Positions 1-9,903 are shown, counted from the stretch's first letter. The stretch: 64,000 nucleotides of DNA from Euptelea pleiosperma (GCA_035048495.1 CM068542.1:41817109-41881108), one strand, 5' to 3'. Program-made: numbers and translations. Notes: a model not told the origin generated them from the letters alone.

Positions 1-253
1 CATAATTCTTAAAGTCGGACCCTAAATAATCTATGTAACAAGGGAGCTCAGTTGTCTCCCCTCTTATAGGCTTCAACAAAGAAGGACCGAGATCTTATCT
101 CCCAACTGGACGGTGGATCTCAGCCACTCACACCATACATAAAGCACAAAACCCTAACCTAAACAATCATACACAAACACAAAAGCAATAAATAAGATAA
201 AAAAATTGTTAATTAGATTTAATGTTTGATTTTAAAAATGTAACGGTACTTGC
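1..253 (-). other. Start of intron 1 of oxidoreductase copy B
   Basis: This stretch begins with the GC donor at 253-252 and matches the start of the copy A intron (about 23245-23413), including the tract at 148-205 and the motif at 1-30. A segment of roughly 90 bp (about 31-120) is present here and absent from copy A, so the intron has had an insertion here or a deletion in A. No coding sequence is seen. Confidence 0.75.
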
Positions 254-715
254 CGATTTGAGTTCACCGAAACGCTGCGGATCGGAGAGGAATTCTCTCA
301 TCTTAGCGGTCCTAGGGTGGTGCATCCACATGGTCCCATCCATGAACTGTACACCGTTCGATTCACAAGCCTCCAATATCCGATCGAACTCGGTCACGTT
401 CAAGGCGACAGGCTTCTCCAGTAGCACGTGCTTCTTCTTCTCCGCAGCTAACACTACCCATCGCACGTGTAGGCTCGTAGGGAGCGGAATGTACACAGCA
501 TCCACGCACGGGTCGTCGAGGACCGCTTCGTAGCTACCGTAAATCTTCGCTGATGAAGGGAATCCGTTATCGGCCGCGAATCTCTTCGCCTTGTCGATCG
601 AACGGCTGCCGACAGCGTAGAGGGTTGAGTTTGGCGCGAGAGTTATGGCTCTGGATACTTTGCGCGCAATCTCGGCGCAGCCAAGAATGCCGAATCGGAT
701 TGGCGTTTCAGCCAT
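254..715 (-). CDS. Gfo/Idh/MocA-family oxidoreductase, copy B (exon 1 only; gene runs off the left edge)
   Basis: First exon (154 codons) of a predicted NAD(P)-dependent oxidoreductase of the plant family annotated as uncharacterised oxidoreductase At4g09670-like. The N-terminal Rossmann fold shows GILGCAEIA at residues 9-17, and the family EKP motif is at residues 100-102. The true ATG is at 715; the frame is open to a TTG at 727, which is not a start. The exon ends after TCG at 254 and is followed by a GC donor (GCAAGT), placed because it keeps frame with the only exon 2 seen, that of copy A. The coding exon is intact and 96.8% identical to copy A (15 of 462 bases), with Thr for Ala at residue 108 and Cys for Phe at 117. 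Exon 2 is not in the window, so whether the gene is complete is unknown. The substrate is unknown; relatives act on sugars or dihydrodiols. Confidence 0.88.
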
Positions 716-820
716 TTTTGTTTTCAAGTATTTACGTTAGAGAAGGGCAGAGGAGAGAAGAGAATTTTGTGAGAAAACAAAGTGGTGGAGTTCAGAAACT
801 AGAAAGAGAGAGTGCTGAGT

Positions 821-830
821 GTTTTATAAG
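821..830 (-). promoter_or_regulatory. TATA box of oxidoreductase copy B
   Basis: On the minus strand this reads CTTATAAAAC, a good TATA box about 107 bp upstream of the ATG at 715. The corresponding place in copy A reads CTTTATAGAA. The 5' leader of copy B is about 46 bp longer than that of copy A next to the ATG. Confidence 0.6.
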
Positions 831-837
831 GAATTGG

Positions 838-1166
838 GTGATCTGCATCTTGGTGGACCTACACACCAAAAATCAGCGTGATTAGTGATTTCTAGCCATT
901 GAATTTGAGCACTTTGTCATCATGGGCTTGGAACCACTTCTGAGGCAAGTTCATAAAGCCCATGATGAAAAGTGCTCAAATCCTAAGGCTAGAAATCACC
1001 AATCATGCTGATTTTTGGTGTGTGGGTCCACCAAGATGTGGGCCAAATATTCATGGAGTCGGTGGGCCCGAAAGAGTCTAATACATGGCAAATTGAGGGA
1101 CTTCGGCATCAAAATTTTGATACGGAAGTCGGTATCAAAGAACAGCCCGTGCAGATAGAGTTTTGC
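838..1166. mobile_element. Palindromic MITE inserted in the promoter of oxidoreductase copy B
   Basis: An inverted repeat: the arm from 850 (TGGTGGACCTACACACC) returns as the complementary arm ending near 1036, with a further tail carrying the GGGCCC and CAAAATTTTGA motifs common to this family here. Copy A lacks the whole segment: its promoter runs directly from the TATA region to the GTTCCCTTCGCTGC block that in copy B resumes at about 1167. The edges are set by that comparison and are good to about 10 bp. No clear target-site duplication was found. Confidence 0.7.
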
Positions 1167-1189
1167 CATTCCCTTCGCTGCACACCATA

Positions 1190-1195
1190 CACGTG
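1190..1195. promoter_or_regulatory. CACGTG element upstream of oxidoreductase copy B
   Basis: A G-box-like core inside ACACGTGT. The homologous position in copy A is CACGTGG, about 40 bp from the TATA box. Here it is about 360 bp away because of the inserted element. Binding by bZIP or bHLH factors is family knowledge, not shown. Confidence 0.4.
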
Positions 1196-1339
1196 TCTTC
1201 ACTTAAGAGTCGATTGAATTGAAGACGTACCCACTTACGAATTAATTACAGTTTATACTAGCCACCAGGGGAACGCTACGTGCGATGCGCACCTTAAGTG
1301 TGGCACAGCTCCTTACACGTAGCACACTCTTAGAGATCG

Positions 1340-1580
1340 CTGACCGTAACGATGTTTGGCCCATCCTAGATGGACCTACGTGCAAAAAATCAGCCTGATT
1401 AATTAGTTTTAAGGATTTGATTGGATTAGTTTTCATTGGCTCATCTTTTAACGTAGATATGGAGAATTATTTATGGTACTTAGATCCAAAGGTTTGAAAT
1501 CATTAATCATCTTGATATTTGGTAGATAGGTCCACATAGGGATGGGACAAACATCCATTTGGTCAATGGTCTATAAGAGT
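1340..1580. repeat. Palindromic MITE remnant (GGACCTAC...GTAGGTCC family)
   Basis: The left arm holds GATGTTTGGCCCATCC and a CAGCCTGATT block; the right arm holds the complementary AATCATCTTGAT and GATGGGACAAACATCC. Same family as the elements at 838, 3160, 6600, 8235, 40190 and 56560. Ends are approximate. Confidence 0.55.
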
Positions 1581-1627
1581 GCACCAAGTGGCTTATACTT
1601 TACACACACAAGTGGCGAGAAAATATT

Positions 1628-2038
1628 GGGGACCTTCAAACTTTAAAAGGATCCCCTGCCAAAATGTTTGACACGTTCTTCAAGGCCTAAACCCAACCGA
1701 CGTTAACCCCTTGATTAGTTAGTTAAGAGTAAAACTTCTGTCACAATGGGATTGAAAATCATACAAAACACAGCCAATGAGTTCTCGGTACGTACACCTA
1801 AAAAGCAAAAGCACTTGTGTACGTGCTGAGAACTCATTGGCTGTGTTTTGTGTGATTTACAATTTCGTGTGATGGAAGTTTTACTCGTTAGTTAAGGGTG
1901 GTTAAGGTCCCCTCCCAAAATGTCAGACGTACCCTTTGTTAACTACCTTTAACTAACTAACCAAGGGTTAACGTGGGTTGGGTTTAGGCCTTGATGTACG
2001 TGTCAGACATTTTGGGAGGGGACTCTTTGAAGGTCCCG
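1628..2038. mobile_element. Palindromic element (GGGGACCTTC...GAAGGTCCC) carrying a nested MITE
   Basis: The left arm (GGACCTTCAAACTTT, TTCAAGGCCTAAACCCAACC) is complementary to the right arm ending at about 2038 (GGTTGGGTTTAGGCCTTGA, GAAGGTCC). The left side of the fold is interrupted by the MITE at 1727-1886, so this element is the older of the two. Confidence 0.65.
1727..1886. mobile_element. Mutator-like MITE, GAGTAAAACTTC family
   Basis: A 160-bp palindromic element with inverted ends GAGTAAAACTTCTGTCACAA, flanked by a perfect 9-bp target-site duplication, GTTAGTTAA, at 1718-1726 and 1887-1895. A 9-bp duplication suggests Mutator-like mobilisation. The centre holds the pair CCAATGAGTTCTCGG and its complement around a short loop. 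Confidence 0.85.
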
Positions 2039-2049
2039 GGGCGGACAAA

Positions 2050-2215
2050 TCTAGCATGCAACCATTTGCATACTTAAAAGTATGCAAACATTGTCAATAC
2101 GGTTGGATGTCCTTTGAAAAATGTGTTATTTCAATGCTTTCAAAAAAATATATTTTATAAATTAAAAACACGTTTTTCAATGATAGATACAATATTTGCA
2201 AATGGTTACATACTA
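2050..2215. repeat. ATGCAAAC/GTTTGCAT palindromic repeat
   Basis: An AT-rich segment with GGTTGGATGTCC, AAATGTGTTATTTCAAT and AAAAACACGTTTT, bordered by CATTTGCATACT-like ends. A second copy with the same blocks in the same order is at about 43270-43445. Probably another MITE family; no target duplication was resolved. Confidence 0.5.
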
Positions 2216-2309
2216 GACCGACCCGCCTCGGGGCAGTGAATTTTTTCTCGTAGGTGGCAACCCCGATTTTAGCTTTATAATAGCACTACTACTGGGAAAT
2301 GGCCCCGTC

Positions 2310-2620
2310 TGCCACAGCGTTCTGACAGATGCTTCTGTCACAATAACAAAAAAAAGGAATACCACGTGGCACATTCTTAGTGGACGCTTACCGTATGGAT
2401 GTTTGGCCAGTTCAAAACTTCTGTCACAATCGGATTGCAAATCACACAATCACAGAGCAAAAGCACATGGGTACGATGCAAAGAGCACTTGTGCACGTGC
2501 CGAGAACTCATTGTCTCGTGATTGTGTGATTTACAATTTCTTGTGATAGAAGTTTTACTCCTCAGTGGACCTCTGAACCAAAAACCAAGCCACGTGGTGG
2601 CCTGTGTTTTGCATTGGGCC
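2310..2620. mobile_element. Composite: MITE of the 52404 type interrupted by a GAGTAAAACTTC-family MITE (2413-2560)
   Basis: The outer sequence (GCGTTCTGACAGATGCTTCTG, then GGATGTTTGGCCAGT) matches the left half of the element at 52404-52808. After GGCCAGT it is broken by a palindromic MITE at about 2413-2560, and resumes with CTCAGTGGACCTCTGAACC, which follows GGCCAGTCC directly in the uninterrupted copy at about 52505. Confidence 0.6.
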
Positions 2621-2639
2621 ACGGTATTCCCGGACAAAA

Positions 2640-2745
2640 GCGTTTGTACAAATTGGGTGATGCCGTTATTTTCTGAGCGTTAAAACGGTACATAACATAA
2701 TGGGGGAGGTTCGAATCCGTTATATTAGCCGCTTGTAAAACCATG
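2640..2745. repeat. Fragment of a CAAGGTTTAAA-family hAT-like MITE
   Basis: Contains CCGTTATTTTCTGAGCGTTAA, ACGGTACATAACATAA and GAATCCGTTATA followed by a degenerate right end, the same order as in the right half of the complete elements at 27291 and 42375. The left half is missing. Confidence 0.55.
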
Positions 2746-3159
2746 TCTCTAGGAGTGTGGTCGGTCATCAAAGATTTACTCCCAGCCGTCTACCTTTCTG
2801 CCATTGGTTGGAGACCAACCTAATGGTCTATCTGGTAGATACTATAGATTGGGTATACATCAACTTAGTTTCATCCTAGCGTGGGATCCCAAGGTCCAAA
2901 CCACCAATGGTCATCGAGATTCCCACACAAATCCCAGTGATCACTACACGAACCCCCAAAAACCACACAAATTTCAAGGAGCATCGAAATGGTTTGAATA
3001 CATGCCACAGTATCATCCTAATTTATGCTACCATCTGCCATGCTTTTGGGCCCATTGACCCTATTTAGGTTTGGCACATATTTGGTGAACGTACACCAAA
3101 TCCTAACCTGTATAGTGACGTATCAGATTTCCATGAAAATCATAACCCGAGTCTAATAA

Positions 3160-3530
3160 ATGAGTGGCTGAGACCCGTCCAACCTGTACAAGTTTGATGG
3201 GACCCCTCCTCAAAATGCCTTGGTACACTTTTGGGCCCACTGATCTAGCCCACTCCTTGGTTGACTCACATACCAAAAATAGCCTGATTGGTGATTTGTA
3301 GCTGTTGGATTTGAGTTTTCTCTCGCCATGAACTTGGAAGTTGGAACTCACCATGGACCTGTTTATGAAGCCCATGAAGAAAAGAAGCTCCAATCCAATG
3401 GTTAGAAATCATTAATCAGGCTGATTTTTGGTGTAGGTCTACCAAGGAGTGGACCACATTCACAGGGTCAGTGGGCCCAAAAGAGTGTGCCAGGTGGCAT
3501 TTTGGGGAGGGGTCCTGCAAAGTTGTGTCA
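3160..3530. mobile_element. Palindromic MITE (CCTCCTCAAAATGCC family)
   Basis: Arms: CCTGTACAAGTTTGATGGGA, CAAAATGCCTTGG, CTTGGTTGACTCACATACC on the left, complementary to GGTGTAGGTCTACCAAGGAG and CATTTTGGGGAGGGGTCC on the right, around a loop at about 3340-3370. A close relative is at 8235-8560. Ends are approximate. Confidence 0.6.
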
Positions 3531-4309
3531 TTCCTATACAAACTGGACACCTGTCAATTGGTATACCAAAACATATCCAAAACTGATTTTTCATGTAAAG
3601 GTCCGTTCTTTCGACCTAATTAATAATCAAGGTCGGGTTTGGATACCCTGTTATACAAATTTTCTATTAATACTCGCACCACAGAAATGGCCGGGACCAG
3701 ATCCATCTTATAGACCCGCTTAGTAACAGGGTTTTATAGACCAATTTTGGACCTGGTTGATCCCTGCCTGGTCCATGTCGGGATTAGGTCCAAACCTGGC
3801 CCAAAAATAGGTACATGGTCCAGGTCATTTGATTCAGACCATGCCTGCCCAAAGCCCCAAACCATAGGGCTTTTAAACGCAGCCTGTGCAGGCTTATACT
3901 GGGCCCATACTAAAGGGCCATAGGGACAGCTCAGATCATAAGATCCCAACTTGGGTCTGGATATGATGGTATGCAATCCATTAACACCCTTCTTGAGCCC
4001 TACTGGCGACCTAAGAAGCTCTGCCTAAAACTGGCCTGAGTCCTGCATGAACCCCAAACACCATGTCACATGTACAAACTAAGGCTAATAGTTTATTTTG
4101 GGCTGAGGAACCCCCCTTTTTCTGACCCCCTCTCAGGAGTGGGGCTCTCGGCCGTAGATTCCGAAAATCCAATGGTGATTAATAGCACTAAACAACCATC
4201 CACAATGACAAGGTTATATAATTTTGTTGCAAATTCAGTGTTGTGGGCCCACTTACATTAATGGATTCATATAAAATAAATTAAAAATTGATCAAACAAA
4301 TCTTTCGTT
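3531..4309. other. Intergenic, 3' of the laccase gene
   Basis: No coding sequence recognised. At 4100-4260 there is one arm of the CTCTCGG...GAATCCAATGG palindromic family that is complete at 46890-47055 and 63000-63220. The rest shows no structure I can name. Confidence 0.5.
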
Positions 4310-7300
4310 TCAACAATTAGGCAAATCCCGAGGTGGTCGAAGCATTCGAGATCTAGGATTTGCACCATCTTTCACCAAGAACACCATGTTCATTCCCCAG
4401 CTCTGATGGCGCTCTATGTGACAATGCATTAACCATACACCTGCAAAAAATAAAAAAAAAAAAAAAAAAAACAAAGCGACAATATTGAAAAATTAGTAAA
4501 TCCGAAGGAAATTCAAATGGAATTAGAAGGAAAGATGTATCGCCAAGGAAATACGATGGTATGTACTTATACGTTGTACCAAGAACGTATAAATGCGATC
4601 GACACACTATGCTTATTAAAAGAGATATCTCAAAGCTGGGAAAATAATGAAAAACTTGAATAAAACTCACCAGGGTTATCAGCCTTAAACCTGATAGCAA
4701 CCCATCCATTCTTAGGAACTCCAACTGTAGTCTCCTCTGGTGGGTCAACAAGGTTATACCTTAACGGGTCGTTTTTCGGGTCGAAATTCCCGAAACCCCA
4801 CCCAACCACATAAAAGCTATACCCATGTAGATGAATTGGATGATTATCACTGGCTAATACATTAGTCCCTTGCAAAATAATCTCGACATTAGAATTATAC
4901 TCCAACACCTTCACCTTAGTACCGAATTCGGGTGTCAGAACACTCTCCGGTAAATCGTCACCTGTGTAATTGAACGTATTTAGCGGCTTGCTCGGGAAAT
5001 CCTCGTCGAAAACATCCTTAATTCGATAATAGTAAGCTTGAAGCACATCGATCGATGGGGTCGCAAAACTTATGTTGTTCATGCTAGCGGAAAACCTTCT
5101 ACCAAATGGCCCATTGCAAGGTTTATCTGTGCAATTTAGTAGATTAACAGATATGGTGAAAAACAAAGGAGTATCTATGTCTATAGGGACTTTAATTGGG
5201 TGATCTTCATTCGCTAGGCTTCTTAGTCCCTTGGTGAAATTGGTCGCTGCTTGTGTCTGGTTATAGGGAGGGAGAGATGGGAGGGAAGGAAGCAATGGAG
5301 GATGATAAGAACCATGGTACTGAACAGTAGCTGTAGTCATAGTGGTGTCGAAACCGGCTCCTATGGCGCTTGAATAAGATCTAGCAGCCATGAAATAGAG
5401 ATTAGGAGGTTGATTAGCTTCTAATAGAACATCCATGGTTTGTCCAGGTGTAATCATAATGTAGTCCGTTGTTAACGGTTTCGTATAACTTCCGTCTGTA
5501 CCTACCAATGTGATTTGATGTTGTGCAATCGAGAAGAAGAGTTCTTCGTCCATAACGGCGTTAATTATCCATAGAAGATATGTTCGACCATGTTCAACCA
5601 TCAATTTAAAGGTTCCTATTAAGGAATGAGCAAAGAAGAGAAGGTTAGAAGTTGTGCGTCAAGTTAACTACAATGGAGGATAGAGATAACCTGAGTTTTA
5701 GGGGATCATTACCTTTTTTGGAACATGGATAGAGATAACCTGGTTGCCCATTTATGGTGTACGAATCGGACAATATCGGTTCTCCTCCTGTTATATTTGC
5801 TCTTCTCGCTATTTCCATTACGTCTCTTTTCCACCACTCTCCTACGATTGGAAGAAGATCATCATACATGTTGAAAATCGATCTTTCAGGAATCAGCAAA
5901 AATAGAGAGAATCTAAGGGCGTGTTTGGTACGTGAGAAAAAGAGTTCCAATGACGAATATTTAGCCAGATGAATATTATCTTGGCTAAATATTTGAACAT
6001 ATTAATATTTAACAATATTTGGTCTGTGTATTAGCTACCTTCATTTTCTTTCAATTTGTGTGGGTCCTACATATTCAAGTAAGTCAAATATGGGTTAGAC
6101 GAGTGTGGGACCCACATATAAGGTCACAGGATCCAAAAAAAATTAATTTTTATCTTTTTCATATATTAAAAAACTCATTTTTATTGAAAATAATGATTTT
6201 CCCGTGTGATGTAAATAAAGATTAAGGTACCTAGAATGATTGGCACCTCGGCATGAGGCTTAGGAAAGGGATAGTGATTGCCATGCTTTGGATGAACGAT
6301 GATAGCTCCATGAACTGTTGCTCGTGCCCACCCGCTATGTGCATGCCACCATAATGTCCCTACTTCTGTCATGAACTTAATCCTATAAGTGAATTTCTTT
6401 CCTGGTCGGATGGGGCACTGTGTGATATATTCAGGGCCATCTGACCATGGATTCCTTGGTTGCCTCACTCCATGCCTGCAATATTTGTCAATTTCCCATA
6501 GTAATTGCATCTTATGTTTCCATGCGCACACACATATATATGTATATACACACACTTATAGGCGTGATGAAGCACAATTTTTGTTACTGACCGCTATCGT
6601 CTAGGCCCACTGACCGTATGGATGTTTAGCCCACCCCTTAGTAGACAATGGTACCAAAAATCAACTTGTTTGATGATTTTTAAGCCATTGGTTTTAATAC
6701 TAAAAAAAATGGTTGAATCCAACGACTATAATCACCTTGTAAAAAGTCGTAAAATCTAATGGTTATAGATTACCCATCAGGATGATTTTTGGTGTGTATA
6801 TCCACCAAGGGGTGGGCTAAAAATCCATGTGGTTAATGGGCCGAGATGAGAGCAGTGAGTAACAAAAATACAAAAATAGTGCTTCCTCACGCCAAAAAGC
6901 GAGAGGTATACCTTGTTACATCTTTTTCCTTAAAAAATTTAATATAACCCATTTGAGAGCACATACCAGTGAAGGGTGACATTATATTTGGCCTCGTTAT
7001 AAACCTTGATGATCGCTGTTTCTCCTCTATGAACATGCAATGTTGGCCCTGGAAATTGCCCATTTACCGTCAAGATGTTCTTTGTGCTACAAAGTCGAGT
7101 ATAAGGAGATGATTTCACCTGAAAATAAATATATCACCATGAGAGAGAGAGAGAGAGAGAGAGTAACCACAACAAATCTATTTCTACACCTACAAGAAAT
7201 CACATAGAGAGCTTTGTGTGTGTATAGAAAGAAAAAGAGAGAGAGAGACTAACCACAAATTTATGATGATGGATCTTCCCATTAGCTCTGTGAATTAAGA

Positions 7301-7358
7301 AAAGATACAAGACTAAGAAGCTTAGAAGCTTCACAGTGGTGGACCTCCTAAAGCCCAT
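4310..7358 (-). CDS. LAC: Laccase (multicopper oxidase), 6 exons, 568 aa
   Basis: Secreted blue-copper oxidase that couples one-electron oxidation of phenolics to reduction of O2 to water. Exons: 7254-7358, 6967-7118, 6231-6475, 5713-5841, 4671-5615, 4310-4440; all introns are GT-AG and phases agree. The start ATG at 7358 opens a hydrophobic signal peptide (about residues 9-27). Copper sites are complete: HWHG at 85-88, WWHAHSG at 128-134, HPIHLHG at 469-475 and HCHIERH at 531-537. The residue four after the last of these histidines, in WGM, is Met542, the axial position of the type 1 copper; several laccases have Leu there. WGM and the PPRDLPNC end resemble the plant LAC14/15 group (the TT10 clade is linked to flavonoid or lignin oxidation); this subgroup is inference. 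N-glycosylation sequons are present (for example NISF, NYTG). The length is normal for the family, with no frameshift. Confidence 0.95.
5672..5752. repeat. 16-bp direct repeat across the exon 4/intron 4 junction of laccase
   Basis: The plus-strand string GGATAGAGATAACCTG occurs near 5677 (in intron 4) and near 5737 (in exon 4). The intronic copy lies about 60 bp past the first and would place a second acceptor-like CAG next to the repeat. It looks like a small local duplication. No effect on the reading frame is implied. Confidence 0.5.
5923..6225. repeat. Half of a GGGCCTGTTTGGTACG-type palindromic element in laccase intron 3
   Basis: GGGCGTGTTTGGTACGTGAG, AATATTTAGCCAG and AATATTATCTTGGCTAAATA match the right arm of the element at 43461-43981 (complementary orientation). 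It lies wholly in intron 3 and leaves both splice sites intact. Confidence 0.5.
6600..6930. mobile_element. Palindromic MITE in laccase intron 2
   Basis: The left part (GCCCACTGACCGTATGGATG, TTAGCCCACCCCTTAGTAGA) is complementary to the right part (CACCAAGGGGTGGGCTAAA, CATGTGGTTAATGGGCC). It is followed by GAGCAGTGAGTAACAAAAAT and GAGAGGTATACCTTGTTACA, blocks also seen around 44220 and 44760. Intron 2 runs 6476-6966. Confidence 0.6.
7141..7248. repeat. Two (GA)n microsatellites in laccase intron 1
   Basis: Uninterrupted GA tracts lie at about 7141-7163 and 7236-7247 within the 135-bp first intron (7119-7253). On the transcript strand they read as CT tracts near the acceptor. Confidence 0.8.
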
Positions 7359-7866
7359 TATCTACCTGACACAACTAGAGCTTTTCTTTTTTTTCTCTTG
7401 CTCTTTCCATTTTTCAATCTATAAAGTTTGAAAGAAGTTATAGTAAATCCCTTTATGGAATCATATCTCAAAGAAATCTTACTTCTTAAATAAGAGTCTC
7501 TATACCCTCCCAATATACCCTCCTACTTAATATTTCCAGAAAACAAACTAAATGATTTAAAAGCATTCACTAAAATCCAGTAAATGAACATTTTAAGGGA
7601 TTTTTTTTTCTTCTGAAAATAGCCCAAAAAATAAAAAAAATAATCATTATTGGAAATCCAAAGTTAAAAGAAGTCCATATCTGGTCCGACCAATTGTCGT
7701 TCTTGTTTGTTACCATACCGATGGGAAAAGGCTTATGATGATAATGATGGTGAATGTTTGAATGGACCCATTTAGGGGACAATCTTTTTTTTCTTTCCAT
7801 TTTTGGGTGGGTAAAGATAATGATGCGTTAGGTTTCATAGAAGAAGGATATATCGCTAATTGAAAT
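7359..7866. other. Upstream region of laccase
   Basis: AT-rich sequence with a poly-pyrimidine tract near 7380-7410 (transcript side purine). TATA-like strings on the minus strand occur at about 7499-7520, but no single one stands out, so the promoter core is not called. No ORF of note. Confidence 0.4.
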
Positions 7867-8175
7867 GGCTCAGGCTCCCGTTACATGACACAATATGAGC
7901 GCGCACTCTTAGATGACTATGACTGTATGGATGTTTGGCCGATTCCCAAGTGGACCTACAAACCAAAAATCAGTCCGATTAGTGATTTATAGGTTTTGGA
8001 TTGGACTTATTTTCATGGGTTGATCTCAACTGTGATTTTTGGTTTGTAGGTCCACTTGCATGGGGATTGGCCAAACATCCATACGGTCAGAGTCCGCTAA
8101 GATTGACCCACGTGGCTCATATTGTGTCCTGTAACGGGAGCCTGTAATTTTAGGGCGGTAACTGGAGCCCGACCC
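7867..8175. mobile_element. Mutator-like MITE, GGCTC(A/G)GGCTCC family
   Basis: A 309-bp palindromic element beginning GGCTCAGGCTCCCGTTACA and ending with the complementary GGTAACTGGAGCCCGACCC. It is flanked by a perfect 9-bp target duplication, AATTGAAAT, at 7858-7866 and 8176-8184. A second copy, also with a perfect 9-bp duplication, is at 61143-61542. Confidence 0.87.
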
Positions 8176-8234
8176 AATTGAAATTGAGGAAGAAAATGTA
8201 TAGGGCTAGCTTGGGACGGAAAAATGGACTGTGC

Positions 8235-8560
8235 ATAGGGTTTCCTGAGTCCGATTTGTATCCTGTACAAGTTTGATAGGACCCCCTCCCCAAAATGCCT
8301 CTGGTAAACTCTTTCGGGCCGACCCATCCAGCCCTCTCCTTGGTGGACTCACATACCAAAAATAGCCTGCTTGGTGATCTGTAGCTGTTGGATTTGAGCT
8401 TTTTCTCTCCATGAAATTGGAACTCACCATATGCCTGTTTATGAAGCCCATAAAGAAAAAGAAGCTCAAATCCAACGGTTAGAATCATTAATCAGGCTGA
8501 GTTTTGGTGTGTTACAGGGTCAGTGAGCCCAAAAGAGTGTGCCTGGTGGCATTTTGCAGT
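8235..8560. mobile_element. Palindromic MITE (CCTCCCCAAAATGCC family)
   Basis: Arms built from CCTGTACAAGTTTGATAGG, CTCCCCAAAATGCCTCTGG and TCCTTGGTGGACTCACATAC, with complementary GGCTGAGTTTTGGTGTG and GTGTGCCTGGTGGCATTTTG on the right. Relative of the element at 3160-3530. The right end is shortened. Confidence 0.6.
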
Positions 8561-9008
8561 TAAGCCCAACTTATGGGCTAAAAGAAAATTCACTCGCAAA
8601 GTCAAACCATAATGGAGCATAAAGGTGCATCCAGAGTAGTTCAGCCCATTGGTAGCTACATAAGCTTGCGTTGTAACTTGTACAGTCGGTGTTCCGCGGG
8701 TAAGGCTCTTGCGTTTCTACTGTGAAGAATTTTACTTGTACATGATTGGGGCCTAGCAAAATCTGGTTTTAAATGTCTATCATGCTACTCTTGATCCTCA
8801 CTACTACATGCAATGATGGGGTCCAGCCCATGGGCTTTAACAGGCTGGGCCCAACTACGCGTGATCAGCTAAAACCTGACCTGACATAGTGACATGGGAG
8901 TGTGTATATCCATATCCATATCCAGGATTGAGTTTCCAAATCCACTTTTATTTGTCTGTCTCGCTTGGTGATGAACAGTGAATAAAACACAGGTGGGGTT
9001 TTACATTA

Positions 9009-9375
9009 GGGTCGTCGGACTCCAGGGACCCACAATTTTTACCCCCACTTTGGCGTACCCACGTAGAAGATGAATCAATGGCTGATTTTTTGGTGAGGAT
9101 GATCTCCTCACCATATAGATCACCCCTACAAAAAACAGCCCATTCTGAAATTTCTAACCCTGTCAAATGTGGTTTTCAAGTATCACGGGTAAAAATCGAC
9201 GGTTCATAATTCTTCAACTTCTAAACCAGTCTATGAATATCGGAATGATTTGAAATTTTGTGAGGATAATCTCTCACCATAGAGATCATCCTCACCAAAA
9301 ATCAGCCATTGATTCATCATCTATGTAGGTACGCCAAAGTGGGGGTCAAAAATGGGGGTCCCCGGAGTCCGACCC
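9009..9375. mobile_element. Mutator-like MITE, GGGTC(G)TCGGACTCC family
   Basis: A 367-bp element with long inverted arms (GGACTCCAGGGACCC, CCCCCACTTTGGCGTACCCA, GAAGATGAATCAATGGCTGA and their complements), ending GGAGTCCGACCC. The target duplication is 9 bp with one mismatch, TTTACATTA (9000-9008) and TTTACATCA (9376-9384). Other copies: 58142-58503, a fragment at 48505-48770 and a rearranged pair at 24329-24915. Confidence 0.82.
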
Positions 9376-9459
9376 TTTACATCAATGTCCTAAAAAATAA
9401 ATTGTTTGAAAATTTTCAGTCGTCCATGGAAATAATGTCCCCTATTAAATGGTGCAAGG

Positions 9460-9900
9460 TGTATGTATCCGAAAGCAACTTCTTTTGTTTGTTTTGCTTG
9501 CCCAACAATGGTCAGATAGAGTCGATCCCTCTAAATTTGGCGGTCGTGCATGTATGTCGTGTTAAGAAAAAACACAGACGTCACTTTCCAAAAACAAGGA
9601 AGGCACTAATCTTGGAAATTAGTCTAGTATTTTTGTGTCTAAACGAGGAACTCGTAATGTTATCACTAAAATATTCTTAAGAGTGTGCCATGTGGCAAAT
9701 ATTTGTGTCCTGTACAGAATCCAGCTGTCATTTTAGGGCGGTCAACGGAGCCCGACCCCTACTCAGAATTGGCTACGAAAATCCCATTCTCCCACTCCAT
9801 TCTATCTAGTGACATATCATCTATTAAAGTTTACACCTTCAAATCATTTCTCACTACATAAAATCACGGATCCTTCGTTTTGCTCCTCACTAGTGCTGTC
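9460..9900. repeat. Segment shared with 27180-27290, interrupted by a MITE remnant
   Basis: GTCGATCCCTCTAAATTTGG, CACTTTCCAAAAACAAGG and GGCACTAAT match GTCAATCCCTCTAACATTGG, CACTTTCCAAGACAAGGCAC and CTAATGGTG at 27190-27275. Here the match is split at about 9615-9890 by unrelated DNA containing the right end of a GGAGCCCGACCC element. Both copies lead into GTGCTGTCC followed by a CAAGGTTT-type element. Function is not recognised. Confidence 0.5.
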
Positions 9901-9903
9901 CAC

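Noticed and set aside
254..715. Copy B as a processed retrocopy of the oxidoreductase
   Set aside because: It keeps the intron donor, matching intron sequence at 1-253, and promoter homology, so it arose by DNA duplication.
209..727. Start codon of copy B at 727
   Set aside because: The codon there is TTG; the first ATG is at 715 and matches the start of copy A.
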